Below are positions 1 to 11,876 of a stretch of 64,000 nt of DNA, one piece after another (positions within the stretch are counted from its first letter, which is position 1; each line of letters opens with the position of its first letter). This stretch comes from Burkholderia cenocepacia. Its GTDB lineage: Bacteria > Pseudomonadota > Gammaproteobacteria > Burkholderiales > Burkholderiaceae. The notes beneath the pieces were generated by a model. It was not told where the DNA came from. It did no database searches and worked only from the letters and a program-made list of their open reading frames with translations. The stretch covers positions 682,001-746,000 of the forward strand of contig NZ_CP060039.1 of assembly GCF_014211915.1 (NCBI RefSeq). The letters are read 5' to 3'. The position numbers and the translations under genes are program-made.

Positions 1-234
1 GGTGTCGGGCGCGTCGCCGAGCAGGCCGAGCATCACGCCGCGGTCGGTGCCGTGGCCCTTGCCGGTGGCGCCGAGCGAGCCGTACAGCTCGACCTTCACG
101 TGGGCCGTCGCGTCGAGCAACCCGTCGCGCTCGAGGCCCTGAACGAACATCAGCGCGGCGCGCATCGGTCCGACCGTGTGCGAACTGGACGGACCGATGC
201 CGATCTTGAAGAGGTCAAACACGCTGACTGCCAT
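1..234 (-). CDS. sdaA: L-serine ammonia-lyase (serine deaminase), N-terminal part, cut by window edge
   Basis: The enzyme deaminates L-serine to pyruvate and ammonia with an iron-sulfur cluster in the cytoplasm. Only the first 78 residues are inside the window. They begin [20 protein letters not shown] and continue VGPM, the hallmark N-terminal signature of the single-chain SdaA family; a later [15 protein letters not shown] stretch also fits. The ATG follows an AGG-containing ribosome site. Only 30 bp separate it from the stop of the alginate-lyase-like gene upstream, so the two are probably co-transcribed. Placement behind the glycine cleavage operon makes sense, because serine and glycine interconvert through one-carbon metabolism. 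The cysteine ligands of the cluster lie outside the window. Confidence 0.95.
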   Translation of the reverse strand, partial: MAVSVFDLFKIGIGPSSSHTVGPMRAALMFVQGLERDGLLDATAHVKVELYGSLGATGKGHGTDRGVMLGLLGDAPDT

Positions 235-264
235 TTCGATACCTGCCTTGCGATAAGAATGATG

Positions 265-1407
265 CTAGCGCGCCTGCAATGGCAGGCACGCGGCGAGCCA
301 TGCGGGCGGCGTTGGGGAAAGCTGCTGCGCGACGCGGGCATAGCGCCCGTCGAGCCGCGCGGCCAGATGAAAGAGTTCGGTGGCGTTTTTCGGGTCCCAC
401 TGCCCCGTGTAGCCCGGCAAGCCGGCTTCGCGGCGCTTCGCGTCGAACGGCACCGGCGAATTCACGAATTCCTCGTGCGTCTTCTCGCCGAGCGCGTACG
501 GCACGAGCCAGTCGAGCGCGGCCGCGAGCGTCGCGCCGTTCGCGCCGCGCTCGCGCAGCCAGTTGCGGTTGAAGCGGCGCGCGGCGAGCGCGGCCGTCAC
601 CAGCGGCTGCAGATCGTAGACCGCGTAATGCAGCGCATCGCGTTCCTCGAAATCCCAGGTCTTGCCGTCCGGGCCGATGTTGTCGGCGAGATGCTCGACG
701 AAGAGCCGCTGTGCGGCGTTCATCATCTTGCGGTCGCCGAGCGTGAACGCGGACAGCGCGATCAGCTTGATCCGGTGGCTCTGCCAGTTGTTGCGCCAGG
801 TGCCGGTGAGCGGGCGCTTCTGCGCGTCGACCTGCGCGACATAGCCGGCGCCGAGCTTCGCGATGAACGCGGCCGTCGCGTTGCGCGTTTTCACCGGCAG
901 CGCGCTCGCGGTCATGTCGTACGCGACGATCAGGCTCTCGAAGCGCGTCTCGTCGATCGGGTTGAAGCTCGGCTGGTAGGTCGAGACCCACGCGGACAGG
1001 AAGCGGTCGACGAGCTGCAGGTAGCGCGGCGCGTTCGTCACGCGCCACGCGAGCGCCGCATCGCGCATCAGGTCCATGTCCTTGAGCGCGGCCGCACTCT
1101 GGTCATAGATGCCTTCGTGCGGCAGCGTGCCCTCGGTGTGCACGCGCGCCATCGCCTTCGGCTGCTCGCCGATGCGCGCGTCGACGCTGCGTATCAGCGC
1201 CTGCACGCCCGGCTCGGCCTGCGTCGTCTCGCTCGCCTGCAGCGCCGGCGCCGCGCAGAAATTCATCGCCGCGCGCGCACTGCCGGACACGCCGAGGCCG
1301 GCGGCGGCCAGCGACAGCGCTGCGACGAGCATCGGCACGTAGCGGCCCGCGCGGGTGCGCGGCCGCCGCGCTGTTGCACCATGGCCCGGAAACATCGGAC
1401 GCACCAT
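265..1407 (-). CDS. Exported alginate lyase family protein
   Basis: A protein of about 380 residues with an N-terminal Sec signal: an Arg-rich start, the hydrophobic core MLVAALSLAAAGLGV, and a likely cut after ARA. The mature part resembles the alginate_lyase (PF05426) alpha/alpha-toroid family, with a WRNNWQSHR segment matching its conserved Asn/His region and a later WDFEERDALHYAVYDLQPLV helix. Predicted role: periplasmic cleavage of a uronate-containing polysaccharide by beta-elimination; the true substrate is unknown. The start at 1407 is chosen because AAGGAG lies six bases upstream; an ATG at 1422 is possible but lacks a ribosome site. It lies between gcvP and sdaA, separated from gcvP by a terminator. 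Confidence 0.82.
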   Translation of the reverse strand: MVRPMFPGHGATARRPRTRAGRYVPMLVAALSLAAAGLGVSGSARAAMNFCAAPALQASETTQAEPGVQALIRSVDARIGEQPKAMARVHTEGTLPHEGIYDQSAAALKDMDLMRDAALAWRVTNAPRYLQLVDRFLSAWVSTYQPSFNPIDETRFESLIVAYDMTASALPVKTRNATAAFIAKLGAGYVAQVDAQKRPLTGTWRNNWQSHRIKLIALSAFTLGDRKMMNAAQRLFVEHLADNIGPDGKTWDFEERDALHYAVYDLQPLVTAALAARRFNRNWLRERGANGATLAAALDWLVPYALGEKTHEEFVNSPVPFDAKRREAGLPGYTGQWDPKNATELFHLAARLDGRYARVAQQLSPTPPAWLAACLPLQAR

Positions 1408-1492
1408 GCGGAACTCCTTCATTGGCTGGATCGCGTGTGATGTTAGCCGGATTGGCGGGCGAGCGTGAAACGGTTGGCCGGGCGGCGAACGT

Positions 1493-1524
1493 AAAAACCG
1501 CACGCAACCGGTGGCTGCGTGCGG
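1493..1524 (-). terminator. Rho-independent terminator after gcvP
   Basis: On the minus strand CCGCACGCA and TGCGTGCGG form a nine-pair stem followed by five T residues. It lies just downstream of the gcvP stop and should end the gcvTHP transcript before the alginate-lyase/sdaA pair. Confidence 0.8.
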
Positions 1525-1561
1525 TGGGTTCACGGTCGGACGCTCCGGTGCGAGACGGGCG

Positions 1562-4489
<2,928 letters not shown>

Positions 4490-4547
4490 GGCGTGACTCT
4501 GGTCCCGCGCGCGCCGAGGCCGGCGCCGCGCGGTTCGGGTAGGGAAA

Positions 4548-4928
4548 TTAGTCGATCAGCTTGCTGTAGGCGTCGGCGTCGATCAGCTTGTCGGTCGATG
4601 CGCCGGCCGCGAGCTTGATCTTGAAGAGCCACACGCCGTATGCGTCGCCGTTCACGTCTTCCGGCGCATCGGTGGCTGCTTCGTTGATGGCGACGACCTC
4701 GCCGGACACCGGCGAGTAGATGTCGGATGCCGCTTTCACCGATTCGACGACGCCGACGGCGTCGCCCGCGTTCACCGACTTGCCGACTTCGGGCAGCTCG
4801 AGGAAGACGATGTCGCCGAGCGTGCTTTGCGCGTGATCGGTGATGCCGACCGTCAGCGTGCCGTCCGCCTCGGTGCGGATCCACTCGTGTTCGTCGGTGT
4901 ACTTCAGATCGGCCGGGACGTTGCTCAT
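4548..4928 (-). CDS. gcvH: Glycine cleavage system H protein
   Basis: A lipoyl carrier protein of 126 residues, the usual size. It shuttles the aminomethyl intermediate between GcvP, GcvT and lipoamide dehydrogenase. The lipoylated lysine is Lys65 in [19 protein letters not shown], the classic family motif. The N terminus, [16 protein letters not shown], is typical of betaproteobacteria. A GGAG-type ribosome site precedes the ATG. It is the middle gene of gcvTHP, about 130 bases from gcvT. Confidence 0.98.
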   Translation of the reverse strand: MSNVPADLKYTDEHEWIRTEADGTLTVGITDHAQSTLGDIVFLELPEVGKSVNAGDAVGVVESVKAASDIYSPVSGEVVAINEAATDAPEDVNGDAYGVWLFKIKLAAGASTDKLIDADAYSKLID

Positions 4929-5055
4929 CGGATGCTCCTGGATAAAAGGGTGTGTTCGTTCTGCTGGCGCGCCGCCATGGCACGCCGAATAGGGTTGCGC
5001 CGGGCGCCATCTCCCGGCTTGGCCGGAAGGCGGCCCCGCGGCCGCTTCCCGGTCG

Positions 5056-6174
5056 TTACGCAGCGAGGACCTTGCCGTTGCGCACGAACGGCAGTTTTAC
5101 CACGCGCGCGGGAAGATTCTTGTCTCGAATTTGCACCTGGACGATGTCGCCGACCTGGACGGCCGTCGGCACGCGCGCGAACGCGATCGATTCCTGCATC
5201 GACGGCGAGAACGTGCCGCTCGTGATCTCGCCGTCGCCGTGCGGTGTGACGACCTTCTGGTGCGCGCGCAGCACGCCGCCCGCCTTGCCGTTTTCCTTCT
5301 GCAGGATCAGGCCGACGAATGCGGCACGCGTGCCGTTGGCTTCGAGTGCGGCGCGGCCGACGAAGTCGCGCGGTGCGGTGAGGTCGACCGTCCACGCGAG
5401 GCCCGCGTCAAGCGGGGAGACGGTGTCGTCCATGTCCTGGCCGTACAGGTTCATGCCGGCCTCGAGACGCAGCGTGTCGCGCGCGCCGAGCCCGCACGGA
5501 CGCACGCCGTGTTGCTGCAGCGCATTCCACAGCACTTCGACGTGTACGGCCGGGACGATCACTTCGAAGCCGTCTTCGCCGGTGTAGCCGGTGCGCGCGA
5601 TGGTGAGATCGCCGAACGGCGTGCCGGCGACCTGCGCGGCGTTGAACGGCTTGAGTTCGCTGGTGGCGGCGCGGGCGGACGGCACCGTCGCCCAGACCTT
5701 TTCACGGGCGTTCGGGCCCTGGACGGCGACGATCGCGAAATCGCGGCGCGGCGCGATCGTCAGGCCGTAGCCGCCTTGCTCGTTCAGCTGGTTGAACCAC
5801 GCGATGTCTTTCTCGGCGGTGCCGGCGTTGACGACCACGCGGAAGAATTCTTCGGTGAAGTAGTAGACGATCAGATCGTCGATGACGCCGCCCTGCGGAT
5901 TGAGCAGGCACGAGTAGAGCGCCTTGCCGGGTGTCTTGAGCTTGCCGACGTGGTTCGCGATCGCATGCTCGAAGAACGCGCGCACGCGGCTGCCGGTGAA
6001 ATCGACGACGCACATGTGCGACACGTCGAACATGCCGGCGTCGGTGCGCACGGCAGCGTGTTCTTCGATCTGCGAGCCGTAGTTGACGGGCATGTCCCAG
6101 CCGCCGAAGTCGACCATGCGGGCATTGAGCGCGCGATGCGCGGCGTTGAGCGGGGTGTGATTCAGTGCAGTCAT
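5056..6174 (-). CDS. gcvT: Glycine cleavage system aminomethyltransferase, T protein
   Basis: GcvT releases ammonia and moves the methylene group from aminomethyl-lipoyl-GcvH to tetrahydrofolate. The 372-residue product shows the family landmarks [13 protein letters not shown] near the N terminus, MFDVSHM, and the C-terminal FVRNGKVLA tail. The ATG at 6174 ([17 protein letters not shown]) is preferred over the longer upstream reading frame because the upstream part falls in the riboswitch leader and reads as nonsense. A TGAGG ribosome site lies just before it. It is first in the riboswitch-controlled gcvTHP operon. Confidence 0.97.
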   Translation of the reverse strand: MTALNHTPLNAAHRALNARMVDFGGWDMPVNYGSQIEEHAAVRTDAGMFDVSHMCVVDFTGSRVRAFFEHAIANHVGKLKTPGKALYSCLLNPQGGVIDDLIVYYFTEEFFRVVVNAGTAEKDIAWFNQLNEQGGYGLTIAPRRDFAIVAVQGPNAREKVWATVPSARAATSELKPFNAAQVAGTPFGDLTIARTGYTGEDGFEVIVPAVHVEVLWNALQQHGVRPCGLGARDTLRLEAGMNLYGQDMDDTVSPLDAGLAWTVDLTAPRDFVGRAALEANGTRAAFVGLILQKENGKAGGVLRAHQKVVTPHGDGEITSGTFSPSMQESIAFARVPTAVQVGDIVQVQIRDKNLPARVVKLPFVRNGKVLAA

Positions 6175-6261
6175 CGAGGCCTCAGGCAAGGCGCTTGCGC
6201 GCGGATCAGAACGGCCATGTGCCGACCGCCGCGGCTGATAGCCTCGAGCGATCCGGTACAT

Positions 6262-6520
6262 GCCCCTCTGTCCTCGATACCTGAGAGATTGCGCTGCGGG
6301 CAAAGCCCGGCGAACGCGCGCCCCTTCGGTGGGCAGCTTGCCCGCGCAGCCAATGCGCTGCGGGCTACTGCCGCTCTCCAGAGTGCGGGGAGAGTAGGTG
6401 CCCGCGCAATGCGCGGACGCGGTTCCCCGACGCGGTCGGTCCTTTTGCCTGAGAGTTTGCGGGTGTGCCCCTTCGGCGGCGCAACCGGTGTCGAAACGAC
6501 CCGGTCACACGCTCTCCCGA
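6262..6520 (-). promoter_or_regulatory. Tandem glycine riboswitch upstream of gcvT
   Basis: The minus strand carries two glycine aptamers in series. The 5' aptamer (about 6520-6436) has GGGAGAGCG, then CGCCGAAGGGGCAC and CTCTCAGGCAAAAGGACC. The 3' aptamer (about 6400-6262) repeats the pattern with CTGGAGAGCGG, CACCGAAGGGGCGCG and CTCTCAGGTATCGAGGACAG. These are the conserved GGAGAG, CCGAAGGGG and CUCUCAGG blocks. The gcvT start follows after about 88 bases. The arrangement is the well-known glycine-activated leader of gcv operons, turned on when glycine is abundant. Confidence 0.96.
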
Positions 6521-6647
6521 CGCGTGCGGGCGACTGTACGCGAGCGGGTGGGCGTTGTCAATTTGAGCAAAAGAATGTCGCTTCGCGACAAGCGGCGGCG
6601 GCGGCCGGCGCCGCCGCTTTGCTTCGCGCCGGCGGGCGCCGGGCGCG

Positions 6648-7013
6648 TTACTCGCCGATCGCGCGCGCGGCCGTGTCGAGTTCCTGGTTCAGCACGCGCT
6701 GCTCGTCGCCGGACAGGCCGCCGTTGTGCTGGGCCGACATGTCGTTCGCCTCCTGGCGGATCACGTCGAGACGGTGGTGCAGCTGCGCACCGTACGGCGG
6801 CGGGTAGTAGCCGCCGTTCACACGGGCGTCGATGCGGCGATGCAGGTTGTCGATCCGGCCCTGGACCTCCTGCATGCGGTCGTTCGCGACGACCTGCGGG
6901 TTCGGTCGCGACGGCGGAGGCGCCTGCCGGGCCGGCCGCTGCGGCTGCACGATACAGGCCGCGAGCGAGGAAACCAGGACGCAGCATGCCGCTGCGCGAA
7001 TCAACCGTTGCAT
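6648..7013 (-). CDS. Small putative outer-membrane lipoprotein
   Basis: A 121-residue protein with a lipoprotein signal ending in the lipobox LAAC near residue 19, followed by a Pro/Arg-rich stretch. The mature part has a heptad-like helical region (VQGRIDNLHRRIDARV) and a second helix, HHRLDVIRQEANDM. No enzymatic motif is visible and the function is unknown. The ATG at 7013 is chosen over an adjacent GTG at 7016 because AGGAG then sits six bases away. It is a single gene with its own spacing on both sides. Confidence 0.75.
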   Translation of the reverse strand: MQRLIRAAACCVLVSSLAACIVQPQRPARQAPPPSRPNPQVVANDRMQEVQGRIDNLHRRIDARVNGGYYPPPYGAQLHHRLDVIRQEANDMSAQHNGGLSGDEQRVLNQELDTAARAIGE

Positions 7014-7226
7014 CACATTCTCCTGACGGATAAGTGTCGAATCGACTTTTTGAGAAACGCGTCAGACCGGACGACCGCCGACTTTCGTTCCCGCACCATT
7101 TGTAACGGAATGTTCGGGGCCGTGGCCGCGGGGCGGCGTGGCGGTAGACACAAGCGCCGCCGGTGCCGATGCCTGGCGGCGTGGCGCGGAGGGTGGCCGG
7201 GTCGGCACGGACCCGGCCGGCGGCCG

Positions 7227-8279
7227 TCAGACCCAGCGGCGCACGAACGGCACCCGGCGGCCGTCGTGTTCGCTCTGCGCGGCGAGCTCGATGATCGTCA
7301 TCACGTCGACCGCGTCCTGCGCGGTGACGGGAAACGGCGCGCCGTCGCGGATCGACGCGGCGAGCGCGCGGTAGAACTCCGCGTACTGGCCGTCGAGCGT
7401 CGGCACCGGCCGTTCGACCTCGAGGTCGCCGTCGAGCACGCGCAGCAGGCCGGGCGGATTGCCGCCGCCGAATTCGACGTCGTCCGCGGTGAGGCCGGCC
7501 TTGAGCTGGTCTTCCTGCGTGTCGAGCCCGAACTTCTGGTAGCTGCCGCGCGTGCCGTGCAGCGTGAAGCGCGCGGGCTCGATCGCCGACAGCGCGCTCG
7601 CATGCAGCGCGATGTCCTTGTCCGGATAGCCGAGCAGCAGGTGCACGAAATCGGGCGCCGTGCCGTTGTCGCGGCGCGTCTTGACGGTGGCGCTCACTGT
7701 TTCCGGTGTGCCGAACAGCGCGAGCGCCTGGTCGATCAGGTGCGGGCCGAGGTCGAGCAGCAGGCCGCCGCCGCGGGCCGGCTCCTCGCGCCAGCGCGTG
7801 CGCGGCGTCGGCCGGAAGCGGTCGAAGTGCGACGCGAAGTAGGTGAGGCGGCCCAACTCGCCCGATTCGACGATCCGGCGTACGGTGAGGAAATCGCCGT
7901 CCCAGCGGCGGTTGTGGAACGGCGCGAACAGCCGGCTGCGCGCGTTCGCGAGCCGCGCGAGGGCGAGCGCCTCGTCGGCGGTGAGCGTGACGGGCTTGTC
8001 GACGACCACGTGGCGGCCGGCTTCGAGCACCTGACGCGCGAGCGTGAAGTGGGTGTCGTTCGGCGTGGCGATCACCACGCATTCGATGTCATCGAGGCCG
8101 AGCAGCGTGTCGAGATCGGGGACGATGCGCGCGCCCGGGTACGCGGCCTGCGCGCGATCGGGCTGACTCGTCGCGATCGCGGCGACTTCGGTGCGGCCGC
8201 TCGTGGCGATCACGGGCGCGTGGAACGTCGCGCCGGCGAAACCGAAACCCATCAAACCAATCCTGAGCAATGACGACAT
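7227..8279 (-). CDS. Gfo/Idh/MocA family NAD(P)-dependent oxidoreductase
   Basis: A 350-residue oxidoreductase of the glucose-fructose oxidoreductase/inositol dehydrogenase type. The N-terminal Rossmann domain has GLMGFGFAGATFH at residues 8-20 and VVIATPNDTHF near residue 68. The family EKP motif appears as DKP in HVVVDKPVTL, which keeps the catalytic lysine. The C-terminal domain contains the GGGLLLDLGPHLIDQAL segment, where the family GG-D-G-H residues lie. The substrate cannot be deduced; it is closest in style to YhhX/YdgJ-like sugar or polyol dehydrogenases. It is preceded by a 380-base gap that holds tandem repeats. Confidence 0.92.
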   Translation of the reverse strand: MSSLLRIGLMGFGFAGATFHAPVIATSGRTEVAAIATSQPDRAQAAYPGARIVPDLDTLLGLDDIECVVIATPNDTHFTLARQVLEAGRHVVVDKPVTLTADEALALARLANARSRLFAPFHNRRWDGDFLTVRRIVESGELGRLTYFASHFDRFRPTPRTRWREEPARGGGLLLDLGPHLIDQALALFGTPETVSATVKTRRDNGTAPDFVHLLLGYPDKDIALHASALSAIEPARFTLHGTRGSYQKFGLDTQEDQLKAGLTADDVEFGGGNPPGLLRVLDGDLEVERPVPTLDGQYAEFYRALAASIRDGAPFPVTAQDAVDVMTIIELAAQSEHDGRRVPFVRRWV

Positions 8280-8470
8280 GGCAATTCCTGGCTGCGAAGG
8301 AAACTAAAGGATGGCGCGCCGGAGCGGCGCGAGGACGACCGGCTATTTTGGCATGGCGCCGCCGCTTGCACAGACGCGCCGGGCGAAATGCACGGAGTGA
8401 GGCGGCGCTTGCGCGGAGGAGGCTGGCATTTTGCGCGCGGTCGTGCGCCGTGCCGCGGTATGGTTGACTG

Positions 8471-8498
8471 GCTCGCGGCTCGCGGCTCGCGGCTCGCG
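8471..8498. repeat. Heptamer tandem repeat GCTCGCG x4
   Basis: Four exact copies of GCTCGCG run directly into a GCTCTGG variant and then into the hexamer array beside it. It lies in the 380-base gap between the SGNH hydrolase and the Gfo/Idh/MocA gene. Confidence 0.9.
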
Positions 8499-8504
8499 GC
8501 TCTG

Positions 8505-8580
8505 GCCCAAGCCCAAGCCCAAGCCCAAGCCCAAGCCCAAGCCCAAGCCCAAGCCCAAGCCCAAGCCCAAGCCCAAGCCC
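8505..8580. repeat. Hexamer tandem repeat GCCCAA, about 12.7 copies
   Basis: Twelve perfect copies of GCCCAA plus a partial GCCC. Read as protein it gives only Pro-Lys or Gly-Leu dipeptides, so it is not a coding repeat. It sits 200 bases upstream of the oxidoreductase start. The rest of the gap (8280-8470 and 8581-8659) shows no gene or clear promoter. Confidence 0.97.
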
Positions 8581-8659
8581 CCGGCTCCTGGTACCCGGCC
8601 GGCTCCCGCCTCTCGCCCCCGGCAAGCCGTGGCGGCAGTCAGCCCCCGAACGCGGCCCA

Positions 8660-9367
8660 TCATCCGCCCGGCCGCTGCCGCACGGCGGCCGCGACCTGCG
8701 CGGCCCACACCGCGCACGCGGCTGCGCCGGGATGGAAGCCGTCGGCGGCCATCAAGTGGCGTTCGAGCGGCAGGTCGACCCGCAGGAACGTGCAGTGCGG
8801 TTGCCCGCCAGCCCAGCCGGCGAGCGCCGCGTTGAGCCGCTTCGCGCGCCGCCCCAGATACCACGCGAGCGGCTGCGGCAGCGCCGGGAAGCGCTCCATC
8901 GGCGGCACCGCCGACAGGATCGCGTGCCCGACCTGGAAACGCGTGGCGAGCAGCCGCACCAGCTCGGCCTGCTGCGCGAGCCAGCGTGCGGGCGGCACGC
9001 CGCCCGTCACGTCGTTGACGCCGAGCGACGTCACGGCCACGTCGAACGGCTCGGCCGGCTCCGCGGCGAGCCAGTCGACCAGCTCCCGCGTGGTCAGGCC
9101 GGTGCGTGCGAGCAGTTTCCAGCGCACGCGGTGTGTGGCCGCCAGCGCGTTCGCCAGTTGCCCGGCGAGCGCATCGTGCTGCGTCGCGACGCCGACACCC
9201 GCGGCGGCCGAATCGCCGACCACCAGCACGCGCAGCGGTGGGCCGTCGCCGGCCACGCCGTCGCGCGGGCCGGCTGCCTCGGGCAACCGCGGCGTGACGC
9301 GGCGCACGTAGCGCCCTTGCGCGAACAGCAGCGGGCCGAGGGCAGCGGTGGCGAACGGGTATCCCAT
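8660..9367 (-). CDS. SGNH/GDSL hydrolase family protein
   Basis: A 235-residue serine esterase/lipase-type protein. Block I is VVGDSAAAGVGVA with the nucleophilic Ser, block III is SLGVNDVTGGV, and block V is DGFHPG with the Asp and His of the triad. The start at 9367 (MGYPFATAALGPLLFAQG) has AGGAT upstream; a longer start at 9397 lacks a ribosome site. The hydrophobic N terminus could act as an anchor or uncleaved signal. The natural ester substrate is unknown. It is transcribed away from rep, with a 312-base divergent gap between them. Confidence 0.88.
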   Translation of the reverse strand: MGYPFATAALGPLLFAQGRYVRRVTPRLPEAAGPRDGVAGDGPPLRVLVVGDSAAAGVGVATQHDALAGQLANALAATHRVRWKLLARTGLTTRELVDWLAAEPAEPFDVAVTSLGVNDVTGGVPPARWLAQQAELVRLLATRFQVGHAILSAVPPMERFPALPQPLAWYLGRRAKRLNAALAGWAGGQPHCTFLRVDLPLERHLMAADGFHPGAAACAVWAAQVAAAVRQRPGG

Positions 9368-9679
9368 GAGGTCGATCCTGCGGTGGTTGAAACGCATTGA
9401 AGCGGGCCGGCGCGGGTGCCGCCGGGGGAGTGCATATTGTGTCCGATCGCAGCGCGAACAGGGCCAGATTGGCCGAGCGGACAGCCACGACCACGCCGAA
9501 CGGACAGGGGGGCGCCCGCCCGGCAAGCCCGCGCGCCCCCGTCCGGCGGCGTGCCCGAAATACGCGCCGCCGACGTGTTAACATGCGCGTCCTGCCCCGC
9601 GTGTCCGCCTGCTTCGCCAGCCTGCCGCGCACGGCATCCTCCCGGCGTCCGCCGTCAACCAGCAACACCATCCGCCATC
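9368..9679. other. Divergent intergenic region between SGNH hydrolase and rep
   Basis: These 312 bases hold the promoters of two divergent genes. I see no convincing -35/-10 pair, repeat, hairpin or small gene, so nothing more specific can be claimed. Confidence 0.5.
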
Positions 9680-11767
9680 ATGTCCGCAGGCCTCAATCCC
9701 GCTCAGAACGAAGCGGTGCGCTATCTCGACGGTCCCTGTCTCGTGCTCGCCGGCGCGGGCAGCGGCAAGACACGCGTGATCACGCAGAAGATCGCGCACC
9801 TGATCGAAGCGAAGGGCTTCGAGCCGCGCCATATCGCCGCCGTCACGTTCACGAACAAGGCGGCCGCCGAAATGCGCGAGCGCGTGTCGAAGCTGCTGGA
9901 AGGCAAGACCCTCACCACGCCGGGCAAGGAAGGCCGCAAGGTGCCGGTCAACCAGCTCACCGTCTGCACGTTCCACTCGCTGGGCGTGCAGATCCTGCGC
10001 CAGGAGGCCGAGCACGTCGGCCTGAAGCCGCAGTTCTCGATCATGGATTCGGACGACTGCTTCGGGATGATCCAGGAGCAGCTCGGCACCACCGACAAAG
10101 GGCTGATCCGCAAGATCCAGAGCATCATCTCGCTGTGGAAGAACGGCCTGATCATGCCCGACGAGGCGATGGCGATCGCGGCCAACGAGGACGAGCACCA
10201 GGCCGCGCTGGTCTACCGCAACTACGTGGCGACGCTGCACGCGTACCAGGCGGTCGACTTCGACGACCTGATCCGCCTGCCGGCCGAGCTGTTCGCGAAG
10301 AACGAGCAGGTGCGCGACCGCTGGCAGAACAAGCTGCGCTACCTGCTGATCGACGAGTACCAGGACACCAATGCGTGCCAGTACGAACTGCTGAAGCAGC
10401 TCGCGGGCCCGCGCGCCGCGTTCACGGCGGTCGGCGACGACGACCAGGCGATCTACGGCTGGCGCGGCGCGACGCTGGAGAACCTCGCGCAGCTCGGCAA
10501 GGATTTTCCGAAGCTGCACGTGATCAAGCTCGAGCAGAACTACCGGTCGACGGTGCGAATCCTGACCGCCGCGAACAACGTGATCGCGAACAATCCGAAG
10601 CTGTTCGAGAAGAAGCTGTGGTCCGAGCACGGGATGGGCGATTCGATCACCGTCACGGCGTGCAACGACGAGGAACACGAGGCCGAATCGGTCGTGTTCC
10701 GGCTGTCCGCGCACAAGTTCGAGCGGCGTGCGCAGTTCCGCGACTATGCGATCCTGTACCGCGGCAACTTCCAGGCGCGCATCTTCGAGCAGGTGCTGCG
10801 GCGCGAGCGGATTCCGTACGTGCTGTCGGGCGGCCAGTCGTTCTTCGACAAGGCCGAGATCAAGGATCTGTGCGCGTACCTGCGGCTGATCGCGAACGCC
10901 GACGACGATCCCGCGTTCATCCGCGCGGTCACGACGCCGCGCCGCGGCATCGGCAACACGACGCTGGAAGCGCTCGGCTCGTTCGCGGGGCAGGCGAAGG
11001 TGTCGCTGTTCGAGGCCGTCTACATGGGCGGGATCGAGGCGCGGCTGTCGGCGCGCCAGGTCGAGCCGCTGCGGATGTTCTGCGACTTCATCCAGCGCCT
11101 GACCGAGCGCGCGGACAAGGAGCCCGCGACCGTCGTGCTCGACGACATGATGGAGGCGATCCACTACGAGGCGTACCTGTACGACGCATTCGACGAGCGG
11201 CAGGCGCAGTCGAAGTGGCAGAACGTGCTCGAATTCCTCGAATGGCTGAAGCGCAAGGGCACGAAGCCCGAGACGGACGCCGTCGACGGCGAGGCTGAAG
11301 GTTTCCACAACGCGGACGGCCTCGCCGATACGGGCAAGAACCTGCTCGGCCTGATCCAGACCGTCGCGCTGATGTCGATGCTCGAGGGCAAGGACGAGGA
11401 CCCGGACGCCGTGCGGCTGTCGACCGTCCATGCGTCGAAGGGGCTCGAGTATCCGCACGTGTTCCTGGTCGGCGTCGAGGAAGGCATCATGCCGCACCGC
11501 GGCGGCAGCGAGGACGACGGCCCGATCGACAACGAACGGATCGAGGAGGAGCGTCGGCTGATGTACGTCGCGATCACGCGCGCGCAGCGCAGCCTGCACC
11601 TGAACTGGTGCAAGAAGCGCAAGCGGGCGCGCGAGACGGTCGTGTGCGAACCGTCGCGCTTCATCCCGGAGATGGGGCTCGACGAAGCGCCGCCGCCGAC
11701 GCCGGAAGAAGCGCCGATGTCGCCGAAGGACCGGCTCGCGAGCCTGAAGGCATTGCTGCAGAAGTGA
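9680..11767 (+). CDS. rep: ATP-dependent DNA helicase Rep (UvrD/PcrA superfamily I)
   Basis: A 3'-to-5' helicase that helps replication forks pass protein roadblocks. It has 695 residues, close to E. coli Rep. Motifs in order: Walker A AGAGSGKT at residues 24-31; TFTNKAAAEM (motif Ia) near residue 56; LIDEYQDTN (motif II) near 222; GDDDQAIYGWRGA (motif III) near 251; QNYRST (motif IV) near 286; then VRLSTVHASKGLEYPHVF (motif V) and EERRLMYVAITRA (motif VI). The ATG at 9680 gives MSAGLNPAQNEAV; longer upstream extensions are low-complexity. It ends in a strong terminator shared with the convergent cytochrome c gene. Confidence 0.96.
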   Translation: MSAGLNPAQNEAVRYLDGPCLVLAGAGSGKTRVITQKIAHLIEAKGFEPRHIAAVTFTNKAAAEMRERVSKLLEGKTLTTPGKEGRKVPVNQLTVCTFHSLGVQILRQEAEHVGLKPQFSIMDSDDCFGMIQEQLGTTDKGLIRKIQSIISLWKNGLIMPDEAMAIAANEDEHQAALVYRNYVATLHAYQAVDFDDLIRLPAELFAKNEQVRDRWQNKLRYLLIDEYQDTNACQYELLKQLAGPRAAFTAVGDDDQAIYGWRGATLENLAQLGKDFPKLHVIKLEQNYRSTVRILTAANNVIANNPKLFEKKLWSEHGMGDSITVTACNDEEHEAESVVFRLSAHKFERRAQFRDYAILYRGNFQARIFEQVLRRERIPYVLSGGQSFFDKAEIKDLCAYLRLIANADDDPAFIRAVTTPRRGIGNTTLEALGSFAGQAKVSLFEAVYMGGIEARLSARQVEPLRMFCDFIQRLTERADKEPATVVLDDMMEAIHYEAYLYDAFDERQAQSKWQNVLEFLEWLKRKGTKPETDAVDGEAEGFHNADGLADTGKNLLGLIQTVALMSMLEGKDEDPDAVRLSTVHASKGLEYPHVFLVGVEEGIMPHRGGSEDDGPIDNERIEEERRLMYVAITRAQRSLHLNWCKKRKRARETVVCEPSRFIPEMGLDEAPPPTPEEAPMSPKDRLASLKALLQK

Positions 11768-11820
11768 CGCAGCGGCGGTGCCGCGCATGCTGGCGCGGCC
11801 AACCGGCGACACAAAAACGA

Positions 11821-11856
11821 AACCCCCGCGATGCAAGGGCGTCGCGGGGGTTTTTT
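11821..11856. terminator. Bidirectional terminator between rep and cytochrome c gene
   Basis: CCCCCGCGA and TCGCGGGGG make a long stem with six T on the right and A-rich sequence on the left. It can terminate both convergent genes. Confidence 0.9.
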
Positions 11857-11876
11857 ACGGATGGCTGGGTGAGTCG

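Noticed and set aside
8505..8580. Possible protein with Pro-Lys or Gly-Leu repeats
   Set aside because: Arises only from the GCCCAA microsatellite; no ribosome site or flanking domain supports it.
8471..8580. CRISPR-like array
   Set aside because: Units of 6-7 bases abut without spacers; it is a simple tandem repeat.
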